Shown here piece after piece: positions 48,815 through 59,375 of a stretch of 64,000 bases of DNA. The DNA lies in assembly GCF_009870125.1 (NCBI RefSeq), contig NC_046683.1:7502001-7566000 (forward strand), in the 5' to 3' direction. A program made the position numbers and the translations under genes. The notes under the pieces were generated by a model that did no database searches, had not been told where the DNA came from, and was given only the letters and a program-made list of their open reading frames with translations. This stretch comes from Drosophila pseudoobscura. Its lineage: Eukaryota; Arthropoda; Insecta; Diptera; Drosophilidae. Position 1 is the first letter of the stretch; each line of letters opens with the position of its first letter.

Positions 48815-51110
48815 ATGGAGGCGTCAGAACCAGGTTGATTATAACATAAGTTATTAACCAATACGTCTCTATCTAACTGTTTATTTTTGAAGAAAACGCG
48901 TGTGGCGATGACGCCGAGGCATCCGCAATAACCTCCGAGACAATGGCGACAGAAGCAGTGTCGAAGGAAATTCAAGATTCGACATGCGAAGTGACTTCCA
49001 CAACAACAATCGATGATGCAGCACCCGATGGCCTTAACAAAAGCGTTTCCGAATCGCCACCAACTCAGGAGGAAACCAGTTCATCGCGCTCAAGAAGCCG
49101 CACTCGTGATGGAAGCGAGCCCACGCGTTCGGCCAGTGGCTCAGAAAGGTCCCGCAGCGGATCCAAGGCTTCAGGCACAAGTTCTCGCAGTGGCTCACGG
49201 TCGCGCAGCGGCTCGCGGCACTCGGAAGGATCTCGACGGTCGCGCAGTGGATCAAGGCGTTCGGGTAGTGGCTCCAGGCGGTCGGGTAGTGGGTCCCGCA
49301 GCAGATCCGGCTCAGGATCAAGGCGCTCTCGCAGTGGCTCTGGCTCGCGACGATCTCGCAGTGGATCTGGCTCTGGACGTTCTCGGAGTGGCTCCAGGCG
49401 CTCTCGCAGTGGATCCGGCTCTAGGCGGTCACGTAGTGGCTCGAGACGTTCCCGCAGCGGCTCGAGGCGTTCTCGGAGTGGCTCCAGACGCTCTCGTAGC
49501 GGATCCAGGCGCTCTCGTAGCGGGTCTGGCTCGAGACGTTCCCGCAGCGGCTCGAGACGTTCTCGCAGTGGCTCGAGACGCTCCCGCAGTGGATCCAAAC
49601 ACTCTCGGTCTCGCAGTGGCTCTAGAAAATCGCGCAGTGGCTCGAGAAAGTCTCGCAGTCGATCCAACAGCGTTGAATCACCAAATAAAAAAAGAAATGG
49701 TTCCCAAGACCGTTCGCGGTCTGGCAGTGCTGGATCTATTGGTACTTCAAGGCGGAGGCGACAGGCCATCAGCGACTCTGAAGGTAACTTTTTGTGTAGC
49801 ATTCAGTTCAAACAGTATTCATTTGCGCAAATGCGCTTGCAGATGAAGCACCCACAGTCGAAAAGAAACGTCCCAAGATTACGGATACGGACAATGAAGA
49901 CGACGACGAGACGCCGGCAAATGCTTCCGCCACGGAGAAGCCCCAAGATAAGAATGTAGAGAGTTCCGATGACGAAAATATACCCATTTCAAATGAACCA
50001 GAGTAAGAGGATTCCCATCGACAGGCTTAGAATATTTTAAGATTTAATATTTGAAATTTTTAAATTGCAGCCACAACAATTTTATGTCGGACTTTGATGC
50101 AATGCTACTGCGTAAGAAGGAGGAGAAGCGAGTACGACGCCGCAAGCCAGATATTGATCTGATTAATGATAATGACGACCTCATCGATCAATTAATTATA
50201 AGCATGAAGAATGCCTCGGATGATGACAGGCAATTGAACATGACCGGACAGCCGGCCACCAAGAAAATATCAATGCTAAAGCAAGTGATGTCGCAGCTGA
50301 TCAAAAAGGATCTGCAGCTGGCCTTTTTGGAGCACAATATACTCAACGTACTTACCGACTGGCTGGCGCCATTGCCAAACAAAAGTCTGCCCTGCCTGCA
50401 AATACGCGAGAGTATTTTACGCCTGTTATCGGATGTAAGGAGCAGTCGACTTAAGGCCCTTTTCTGTATATCTCTATAATCGTATATCCTTTGCTCACCT
50501 CTCCCTTAGTTTCCTACGATAGAGAAGGGTTTGCTGAAGCAGTCGGGCATCGGCAAGGCTGTGATGTACTTGTACAAGCATCCCCAGGAAACCAAACAGA
50601 ATCGCGATCGTGCTGGTCGGCTAATATCCGAATGGGCCCGCCCCATCTTCAACCTAAGCTGTAATTTTTCAGCCATGAGCAAGGAGGAGCGGCAGGAACG
50701 TGATCTGGCACAAATGTCAAGGCACAGGAACAAAAGTCCAGAGCCAAATCAGGCGGCCTCCGAGGAAAGCCGCTCCCACTCACTCAGTCAGACATTTTCC
50801 AGCGAGGACAAGCAACTGCGTCCCGGTGATCCCGGTTGGGTGGCTCGTGCACGTGTACCAATGCCTTCCAACAAGGACTATGTCATACGACCCAAGTCCA
50901 CAGTGGAGGGCGAAGTATCTACGGTAAGCCTTTGTGTGTTTGGGACTAATGGCATTCCATTTCTAACTCCCAATTTGTGTGTTTCAGTCAACAAAGCGTA
51001 AGCCAAATCGTTATGAAAAGCACATGAAACGTTTCCTCGACTCGAAGCGCTTGAAGGAGAGTCGTCGAGCCGTCGAAATATCCATAGAAGGACGCAAAAT
51101 GGCGTTGTAA
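48815..51110 (+). CDS. Iws1: Iws1, transcription elongation factor
   Basis: Iws1 (Spn1) binds Spt6 and elongating RNA polymerase II, linking elongation to histone modification and mRNA processing. Exons are 48815-48833, 48893-49783, 49843-50002, 50071-50434, 50510-50923 and 50988-51110, totalling 1971 nt or 656 aa. The first exon encodes only MEASEP; an internal ATG at 48943 is an alternative. Residues about 50-250 form a striking Ser-Arg-Ser-Gly repeat array (units such as [10 protein letters not shown]). An acidic stretch follows ([12 protein letters not shown]), then the conserved TFIIS N-terminal (LW)-type domain at about 400-540 with [51 protein letters not shown] and [12 protein letters not shown]. 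The C-terminus is basic and ends EGRKMAL, conserved in the family. Confidence 0.95.
49080..49690 (+). repeat. Coding tandem array of Ser-Arg repeats in Iws1
   Basis: The array consists of many imperfect copies of an 18-30 bp unit such as GGCTCGAGACGTTCCCGCAG, encoding GSRRSRS. Units differ mostly at synonymous positions, which indicates an older expansion maintained by protein-level selection, with some near-identical adjacent units suggesting recent unequal exchange. Confidence 0.9.
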
Positions 51111-51364
51111 GAAGTGAATCCTACTCGTAGCTAAGTTTCAATATAAAAGAGAAATCATCCAATCCCAACATAGAACAAAGTTAGTAATATAGATTATATT
51201 TTTGAATATAATACTGATATATCTATGGTTCATCACCAAGAGCACACAATATACATAAAAGAGTAAATTACCCAGCTAATGAAGCATCAATTAATGAGTT
51301 ACATATATGAAAAAGATAGGGACAGAGACGACTACGATGGGTCGTTCTTATACCAACTGTATAT

Positions 51365-51818
51365 TAGTGTTGTGTTGCTCATGAGTGAGTGAACAAAAAA
51401 GAGTTATTCGCTTAAGTGACCAACTGAACATGTTCCTTCCAAGCTGTTCTTTTTTGTTCACTTGTTCTTTGTTGTTCATTTGTTTTGTGTTGTTTACTTG
51501 TTCTTTTTTGCTCACTTGTTCTATGTTGTTCATTTTTGTTCATTTGTTCTCTACTCACTTTTTGCGCAATTTTGCTCCTCAAAGGGCATTTTACGACACA
51601 CTTTTTGTATTACCGGCAAAGCTGTTTACTCTTTCAAAAATTCAGTATGTCTCTAGTTCGAAAGTATAGTGAAATTTGGAACCATCTGTGCATGAATAGT
51701 GAACAACTGAGAGAACAAGTCAGCAACTGAGCAAGTGACTAACTGAGCAATCTAAGAGAGCAAGTGAGCAATATGAGTGAACATGTTCACCAAAATGAGC
51801 AATGTTTACCCAACACTA
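51365..51818. mobile_element. Foldback/MITE-like element with 20-bp flanking repeat
   Basis: The 454-bp element starts TAGTGTTGTGTTGCTCATGA and ends ATGAGCAATGTTTACCCAACACTA in reverse-complementary fashion (outer 8 bp TAGTGTTG/CAACACTA exact). Its left half has degenerate repeats of GTTCACTTGTTCTTT and its right half repeats the complement (GAGCAAGTGAGCAA, AGTGAACATGTTCACC), so the whole can fold into a long hairpin. It is flanked by exact direct copies of TTCTTATACCAACTGTATAT at 51345-51364 and 51819-51838. It has no coding capacity. The TAGTGTTG terminus resembles hAT-like ends, but those make 8-bp target duplications, so the superfamily is uncertain. Confidence 0.85.
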
Positions 51819-52325
51819 TTCTTATACCAACTGTATATATATAAGTGTGTGTGTGTGTGTATGTATTGTTTATATATGTATGTATTCTGTTTAAGTAAAA
51901 AATAAATTTCAGTGCTTCAAATCGCAAATCTAATCAATTTTTAATCTTCTGCTACTACATACTACAAAGCGATCAATACCTAATATGTGCATGCCCAGCT
52001 ATTACTTTCTAATAATCTTTAGATGATACCCAAGAGAAACTACAGAAATGCCTCCCCTCCAGCTATCATCGATAGGGTAAGTTATATTCAATAAATGTTT
52101 TAATAATCACACAGATATAGGTCTTTATGGAATGTGTTCTCTAATCTCTAATTGCATGTATTTACTTAATTCATTATTTAATCCTAAAATCTACAGAAAA
52201 GACCCGAATCATCGAGAAAGTATGGTTTATTCTGTACATACAAGGTACTTAATAGACGTTTAAATTATCACAAAGAATCTATTATATGTTTGGCTATGGT
52301 AAATGATAAATATTTTGGGACATTT

Positions 52326-52747
52326 AATGGAATCGGATTTAATTTGCTAAAGCGTGAGGATGTTCGTGTGGCTAGGTAGAGGCAAGGCAGCACATATGCA
52401 GCAGCAGCCTTGACCGGAGTCTTGGCAGGCTCTGGGTTTGGCGGCAGGCGTGGCCGGTGCTGGGGTTGGAGCTGCCGGCTCTCGTTCTGGCTGGACTTCC
52501 TGATCTTCATTGGCCTCCTCTTCGTCCTGGGCCTCCAACTCCTCGCCGTTGTCCTCGCCTTGGCCATCCTCGCCCTCGGCACCCTCCTCATCACCTTCAC
52601 CCTCGCCGCCTTCGGGGTTGGCCTCGACCATCTCGAAGTCCTGATCATCGCCAGTGGCCTCTGATGGGTCGTACAGCTCGCCTTCGCCACCCTCGGTGGT
52701 CTCTCCCTCGGCAGCCTCCTCGATCTTGCGCTTCTTACGCTTTCTTT
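52326..52747 (-). pseudogene. Acidic-tail coding fragment, gene unrecognised
   Basis: On the minus strand an open frame starts after a stop at about 52748 and reads RKRKKRKIEEAAEGETTEG, then ELYDPSEATGDDQDFEMVEA, a Glu/Asp/Gly-rich run, EVQPEREPAAPTPAPATPAA, and ends CICAALPLPSHTNILTL. High GC and regular codon structure contrast with the AT-rich surroundings, so it looks like real coding sequence. There is no ATG at its start and no convincing splice acceptor, so it is either the last exon of a gene whose upstream exons I did not find, or a truncated retrocopy. The basic-then-acidic tail resembles nuclear or chromatin proteins; I cannot name it. Confidence 0.4.
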
Positions 52748-53732
52748 ATTGGAGCCAACCCCATATTCGACTTATACGACGATGGTAATATATTACTAGA
52801 TAGCTTAGCAATAGATATCCCTTGAATCTAAGTAGATTCATCAATTAAAATGTGCATTTAAAAAGACTATTACTGATCTAATGATGGCACACGCACTGTC
52901 AATTAATAGCCGATTGTGCGTGTGTGCATCGATGACTAAAACCATATGTTTTATGTACTCCATGTGACTTACATTATTTTGCTTCTTAAGCAAAACATTG
53001 AAACATTCCCAGATAGAGCTATGTACCTAGTGATTCTGCCACTGCATTGCTTTTAGTTAGCAATTATTTGTAGTAGTGGTAGGCCCAACAAATCAAAAAG
53101 ATACTACCTCGCTCACTTGTCGCTTGCCGTGTTGGAATTAATTATAAATGTCAAATTAAGGGCATTTTTGACACACACACACACGCACAACAGCCCCCCC
53201 ATTTGGAAATCGGGGTACTATACCCCCAACAGTACACTGTGCCGCGATAAACTGCTGCACACACAAGTGGGGTGGAAAAATACCGAAGACGAAAGAAAAT
53301 AGAGATAAACAAAAGCTTCCAGCTTGGAGTGTCTGGCCACGAGCATATGGTATGGTATGAGGATGTTGGGAGACTGCATGCTGTCCGGGTGGCTTTGTCT
53401 AGGATGACGAATTGTCTAGCGGGGTGCTGGTGCTGGTGCTGGTGCCATACTATCGCATCATAGTTGGGCTGGAGGGGGGGCTCTCATTATCTCTTTGGAA
53501 AATCGCCAAACACGGCTACCAACACCCCGAAGCCACACACCATTAGAGCAGCACTTGGGTTGTTGTTTCGGGTTCACCTCTGTCGCTTGTCCGCCCCTTA
53601 TCGCCTTAATATTAAACCGGTTGCGCTATTGTACAATTGTTCAAACGCCTGTGCACTCTCGTCTAGGTTGGTCTGGATTGATTCGTTAGAGCTCTGCGGC
53701 CGAAACAACACAAAGAAAACACACAATCTAAA

Positions 53733-54941
53733 ATGTCGCAGGTGAAAAAGAACGAGAAGGTCGGCATTGTGGGCAGGTAAGACCAGAAACCAGCAAGGAC
53801 CCAACCGAATAGGGCATCCCTGCTACATCCATACACATATTCTGCTTTCACAGCGGTCTCATTGGACGCTCCTGGTCGATGCTGTTCGCTTCTGTTGGCT
53901 ACCAGGTGATGCTCTACGATATCCTGCCGGAGCAGGTGTCCACGGCGCTGACGGCCACACAAAAGGAGCTGCTCGATCTGGAGGCCAAGGGCCTGCTGCG
54001 TGGCAAGCTGACAGCTAAGCAACAGTTTAGCTGCATGTCCGGCACCAACGACATCAAGGAGCTGGTCAAGGGGGCCATTTTCATCCAAGAGTGCATACCC
54101 GAGCGCCTGGACCTCAAGAAAGCGCTCTACAAGCAGCTGGACGCTGTTGTGGATCCCAAGACCATACTGTCCAGCTCAACGAGCACCTTCCTGCCGTCTC
54201 TGTTCAGTGCGGATCTGAAGAACAAGCAGAACGTAAGTAAACACAGTCCAGCCATATATCTATCAAGACGAGACTCCAGATAGCAGAGCAGCAGGCCAGC
54301 GCATGCATCGCCGTGTGTCCGGGGGTCTGTGTGTCATCTGTCCTTGTCCCCGTTTCGGCTTAATCTGTAATGGAAATGTTAACAATTTTTGTGTGTTCGT
54401 TAAACAGGTTTTGGTCTCACATCCCGTCAATCCACCGTACTATGTTCCTCTGGTGGAGATTGTGCCAGCGCCATGGACTAAGCCCGAATTTGTGGTCAAG
54501 ACCCGTGCATTGATGGACGAAATTGGCCAGAAGCCGGTGACGCTGTCGCGTGAGATTGAGGGCTTTGCCCTGAACCGTATACAGTATGCCATATTGAATG
54601 AGACCTGGCGTTTGGTGGAGGCTGGCATCCTGAATGTCAAGGATATCGACAGTGTGATGAGCGATGGCCTGGGCATGCGTTATGCCTTCTTGGGACCCCT
54701 GGAGACGGCCCATCTGAATGCCGAGGGCATGGCCAACTATTTTGAGCGCTACTCGAAGACCATTTACAACGTCAGCGAGACCATGGGACCCACGCCCAAG
54801 ATGGAGGGGCCTGTGGCCGAGGAGGTGTCCAAGCAGCTGAACGAGATGGTGCCGCTCGACAAGCTGGTCGAGCGACGCACCTATCGCGACAATTGCCTGA
54901 CCCATTTGAGCATACTGAAGAGTAAGCTGAATAATCAGTAA
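53733..54941 (+). CDS. CG9914: Lambda-crystallin-type 3-hydroxyacyl-CoA dehydrogenase
   Basis: The protein belongs to the 3-hydroxyacyl-CoA dehydrogenase family; its closest vertebrate relative, lambda-crystallin CRYL1, is a cytosolic L-gulonate 3-dehydrogenase in the uronate cycle. Exons 53733-53776, 53854-54232 and 54408-54941 give 957 nt, 318 aa, the family's usual length. The NAD-binding Rossmann motif is GSGLIG at residues 14-19, split by the first intron; an acidic residue closes the second strand (LYDI). Conserved catalytic-domain segments include [49 protein letters not shown] and [15 protein letters not shown]. The His of SHPVNPP and Asn of FALNR correspond to the catalytic His and a substrate-contact Asn of the family. 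There is no targeting peptide, consistent with a cytosolic enzyme. Confidence 0.95.
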
Positions 54942-55470
54942 ATGCCACTCCGTCCATGCCATGCCCCACATTTCCATTGGCTTTGCCTAATGTTATGCTT
55001 CTTTTCGTTACAATAAACATATTTTTGAATAACTAAATAATGCTGAATCCTTTTTGATTTTATTTGATAAATCATAGAAGAAGAAGAGGCTCAGGCTCTC
55101 TCTTTCTCAATCTGAGTAAGGGTTCTAAGTAAATAGCTCTCTTGTCCTTAGGATAATAATAGAAAGAGCATTTCTTGTAGTAATAGAAAGAGTATAGAGT
55201 ATTTCTGTTGAAACTTATTAAGTACTGTGGAGCTGGAGGGCCGGGGTTCTACATATCAGTTCGCTTTATCTTAAGACATCAAAAACATAAAAAAAACAAA
55301 TCAAAAGAAAAAGTAATACTTCATTTGGGAGATAGCCAAAACACGCTGCGTACTGCGGCCATTCTGACCTTTTTGTGGGGAAGGTTTATCTTCAAGGTTA
55401 AACAACATCACAATTGGAATAATTCACTTTCATACGACATTGGTGCGTTGCCCGCTCTGCATTTCGTTTG
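54942..55470. other. Convergent 3' region
   Basis: The stretch lies between the stop of CG9914 (+) and the stop of the next gene (-). AATAAA at 55013-55018 is a good polyadenylation signal for CG9914. No coding frame is supported. Confidence 0.55.
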
Positions 55471-57529
55471 CTATCCGGAACCCGGCTTCTTTGAGAAGCT
55501 CGGGCGCCTGATATTTGGCGTGGAATACGATGCATTGACCACTGCATTCGCCGTCACTGGCTTCAATGATCTACGCTGCTGTACGCGCATCTGTGGCAGC
55601 GGTGTGCTCGTGTGAAAGATCTTTTGGCCAGCCTTTGGCTTCGATGGCATGGGCGTGTCTGGTGGATGGACTGGATTGAGGTACGTTCCCTCATTGGGAG
55701 CCACACTGAGTGGCTTTACAATAGGTATGACACGCTTAATGGGTATGGATGCCTTCGTAAAACCATTGAATTTGGACATCGGCTCATTGATGGACGGCGT
55801 CTTCATGCGGCTGCCCAGGATTGAGCGCCTGTTGGCCTCGGCTCCCTTTATTGGCGGATTGACAATCGAAAACGAATTACGACGCTGTCTGAACGGGGGC
55901 GGACCACCAGGAAGGCTGCTGCTCGATAAAGTATTTCGTGGCTCTTTTGGTGGCACATTCTGTATGTTTTCAATCAACTGACTGGCCTTCCTCTCCGGCA
56001 TCAGCTTGGACTTGTCGTGAATGGACAGAGAAGAGGATCGTCGACGCATTGAGCCCGCCTCATCGTTTGACACAATCGCTTTAACTGCAGGCTGCAGATC
56101 TGCAGATGGCGGCTGTACAAAGCAGCTGCTTGGATACTGCCCCCCATTGCTGGGATTAACCAAGAGAATGACTGTGCGTGGATCGGCACCATGCTGTTCG
56201 TTGTGGCTGCGATTGTGGCGCTCCAGGATCTCATTGATTTGAAAGGCCAGGGATTCGTCCACCAATTCAGTCATGAATGGCTCTCTCTTTTGGGGCACTG
56301 GTGCTGCTGGGGCACTCATTGGATGTAAATCCTTATCATATAGATCGGGACGGGAGTCGCCATCGAATGTGGCCGAAGAGCAGACCATGGCATCGGGGAA
56401 GTCCTGCATTTTGCTACCGGGTGTAATTTGCTCCTCCACAGACATTGTCCTTTTGTCCTGTAAGAGAGTTATCCAACATAAAGCCCTGCCTTCAACAAGT
56501 ACTTAAAATAATTTTAAAAAACATACTTTCAGCTCGAGGTCAAAGGTTCCCTGCCGTGTGTACGAGTGTGGCAATGTTGTTACTGGAGTGGTATAGTCCC
56601 CATCTCCTGAAGCAGCAGCCGCAGCACACATCGAAGTGGGCGTGCCACCGAAGATGGCTGCATCCAGCGACTCAATCACCGAGTCAAAATGATACCTCTT
56701 CGTAATGTCCACCTTGTCATGCACTAGAGTTTTCAACTCTTGCAAAAGTTCGCCCACATTCTTTCTTTTCGATTGATGCCCGATCAGCGTTTGACTCTCG
56801 GGCGTCTGGAAATCTGTCTTGTTCTCTTCCTGCGGTGTTTCTTCCTTCGCCGTCATGGCGTCCAAGATCGGTATGCGTAGCATTTTTAAATCCTGCTCGA
56901 AATTGGCATTGGAACGATAGCCACTGTCAGCGGGTGGCTCCTCTTCTACCAGCTTGACTGGCGATTCGGCGACAATCATTTGCAGAGTTTCTGCCAAAAT
57001 TGTTTTATCAAACATTTTTTTTTGTGAGTCGCCTACTGTTCCCCTGGATTTCGAGCCATTATGCGGCGGTGTATTTATCATCGATCGCGAGGCATTAAGC
57101 TTGAGCAATTGCTTTTGAAACGAGTTGTTTGTGGGTCGGTTGGGCGGCCGTGCTGCCTCGCCGGGCGCAACATCCGGGTGGACCAACACGGGTGGACTTT
57201 CATTTTCCAGATCAGGATACCGATTCTCTACAGCCTTTGCTTCCTCCTTCTCTTTTTCAAGAGTCGTCAAGTTAATTCCCTAAAAAATTATTTGTAGGTG
57301 TGTGTGTGTGTGTGTGTAAGAGTGTATGCTTTCGCATACAGTTAAACATTTGGTAATGTGTGTGGCTTACCTTGATGCAAGCCTCTTTTTCAACAGAATC
57401 GAAAGGATCGTAGGGTCCCTTGAAACTGTTGGACTCAACCATTGAGGCTTCGGGTTCCTCCAATATTGTCTCCTCTTTCTGTGGTTCATCCCAGCCGGTC
57501 AGGTCAATAAGGTTTTCAGTGTCGCACAT
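55471..57529 (-). CDS. Unrecognised 632-aa Ser/Pro-rich protein
   Basis: Minus-strand exons are 57529-57371, 57279-56527 and 56457-55471, which join in phase 0 throughout and total 1899 nt, 632 aa. The start MCDTENLIDLTGWDEP is followed by an acidic first exon. The protein appears mostly disordered, with many short Ser/Thr-Pro sites (NTPPH, ESPVK, QTPES, STPLP, NPPIK), a possible helical stretch (VGELLQELKTLVHDKVDI), and a basic C-terminal third (RRRSSSLSIHDKS, RQRRNSFSIVNPP, QQRRSLKPVT, RRPSFSKKPGSG). The repeated R-R-x-S motifs would suit basophilic kinases, and the Ser/Thr-Pro sites suit proline-directed kinases, as in cell-cycle or cytoskeletal regulators; this is inference only. I do not recognise the family. 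Its start lies only about 65 bp from the inner edge of the right inverted-repeat arm. Confidence 0.82.
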
Positions 57530-57593
57530 TTTTATCAGTAACAAATTCAAACAAAAAATAGCGGAACTCGCGAAACCAGTGTGATTTATCGTT

Positions 57594-59375
57594 AAAATAT
57601 ACTGTCCGACCCTCAGAAATATACTAGAATATACCATCTCATTTTATAAATATACCGTAAATATACATACATTTCCTCGTTTTTGATATTCCGTGGAATA
57701 TTACTAGCTAGATATAACATTAAGCCATGCCCACATAATTTTATACGATTAATGAAGCAATTTTCTACACCATTGGTTAGTTTTTAGTCCTTGCTTTTGT
57801 TGTATTTTGACTAAAACAAGGTTCAAACAAAATAGTTCAACAAAAAATCAGTTGCAATGTTGCTGGTATTTAAAGACGTGATGCGTGTATAGGCCTTTGT
57901 GCACCCTATTTCGCTAATTTTATATGTAGATCAAACGAAATTTATTAAGACCTTTTCTCAAATTGATATTCTTTAGACATATTCAAGTACATTATTAGTA
58001 TCCTGTATATATTTATCTCGATCCTGAGCCTTGGAAAACAAACGTATTCACAATTCTATAACATCCATTACCCCCAGGGTATGTGTGCATGGAATTAGCA
58101 ACATGTTTGTGTATGGAATGGGACTCATTGTTGCAACAGCGAAACTGCGGCGAATCGGGTATTGCCTATATTTCAAGCTTTAGATGCCCACTTAGCTTTA
58201 TCCCATAGATAAATGCATTTTCTACAAGATTGCTTCTTTTAATTACCTTAATGTATTTTATTTTGACTAAAATACGGTTTTCAAGTAAATGTTGCCGCAA
58301 CAGTGTACATGGAATTAGCAACATGTTTGTGTATGGAACAAGACTCATTGTTGCTAAAGCGAAATTGCGGCGAACTGCGGCGAATTGCGGCGAATTAAAA
58401 AAAAACGACCAATTCCTCATATTCTTTGTTCCGTTGAATAATACTATATATATGGAATATTTAGCCATGCCCACTCAATTTTGTACGATTGGTAAATCAA
58501 TTCTATACATGATTGGTCTATTCGAAATACTTGCATTTATTGGATTTCTATATAACATTGAAAATTAAATTAATAGATTGATGAAAATTGACAAAAATAC
58601 CATGACAGCGCGGCGAAAACCAGTATTTCTACAGTATGACCCTCAGAACAGCACCGAAATATACGGTCTCATTTGAAAAATATACCGAGTGGCGCGCGCC
58701 AAATCGAACTTTTTTGAATGTGAGCGACAAGGATTTAAATGTTGTCAACCGGGCCTTTATCTATGCCCGCATAATTTTATCCAATTAGTTAATCTATTTT
58801 CTACTTGACTGGCTTATTTTAAATACTTGACCTAGATTTTTTGTATTACATTTTCATTATTTTCGGCAGAATGGTGGCCGAAAGAAAAAATCGGGTCCCT
58901 CCCGTTTTAACCGGTTTGTAATGTGGCGGTATATTTAAACCCAACGCATGAAAAACTAAGTTTATGTGGATATAATATATGTGATGTACATATAAAATAC
59001 ATATTAAAACTAACACATGTAGATGATGTGTCGTGTTAATATTCTCCAATAATTGCGAACACCCTTAGCGACTGTTCGAGTGTCACCAGCTTTCAGCCAT
59101 TAAAATGGCTCAGCCTGAATGGTATACCCTCCAAGGTCCAATTTTCGTTGAACAACATTCTGAATATGCTCCACCTACTGAATATGAACATCACATACAT
59201 TTTCAATGGTTGGGAAATGGAACTCATTGTTGCCTACCGGTTCAAAGAGAACCTTACCAACAGAACACGAGAGGTGCGGGCCAAATATAAATTGTTTGAA
59301 AGTGAATGAGCGAAAAGGATTTGAATGCAATCTATTGCAATAAATGATACACGTAAGTACAATTTGTGCGCGAAA
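57594..59375. repeat. Right arm of the large inverted repeat
   Basis: This is the mirror of 46692-48655. In the inner part, over a sample of about 200 bp (left 48180-48380) I counted about five differences, so identity there is roughly 97-98 percent. The inner end is the GTCGGACAGTATATTT block (minus strand) just upstream of the unrecognised 632-aa gene. It contains two dispersed repeat copies (57594-57800, 58440-58580) that mirror those of the left arm. Confidence 0.93.
59105..59290 (+). pseudogene. Decayed copy of the 83-aa gene
   Basis: The frame opens with MAQPEWYTLQGPIFVEQHSE and stays homologous to the left-arm copy through HFQWLGN, with conservative changes only (I to L, V to I). After that, deletions of about 19 bp and a further internal stretch move it out of frame, and it ends after 61 codons in unrelated residues. 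The DNA of the lost 3' part is still recognisable (GTTGCCTACCGGTTCAAAG, GAGGTGCGGGCCAAATATAA, then the stop and AATAAA). It is most simply a pseudogene of 46756-47007. Confidence 0.8.

Larger units (their letters stand above)
51111..53732. other. Intergenic region between Iws1 and CG9914
   Basis: The region contains the foldback element at 51365-51818 and an acidic open frame at 52326-52747 (both annotated separately). The rest includes a GTGT microsatellite near 51847-51860, AT-rich DNA to 52.3 kb, a CACA run at 53170-53184, and the CG9914 5' region. Nothing else coding is supported. Confidence 0.5.

Noticed and set aside
49065-49802. Long minus-strand open frame of LREPLRE-type repeats opposite Iws1
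   Set aside because: It is the antisense shadow of the Ser-Arg repeat array; the plus strand carries the conserved Iws1 protein with matching splice sites.
51348-51730. Hydrophobic CSLLFICFVLFTCSF-type frames
   Set aside because: They come from the low-complexity GTTCTTTT repeats inside the foldback element and have no homologue I recognise.
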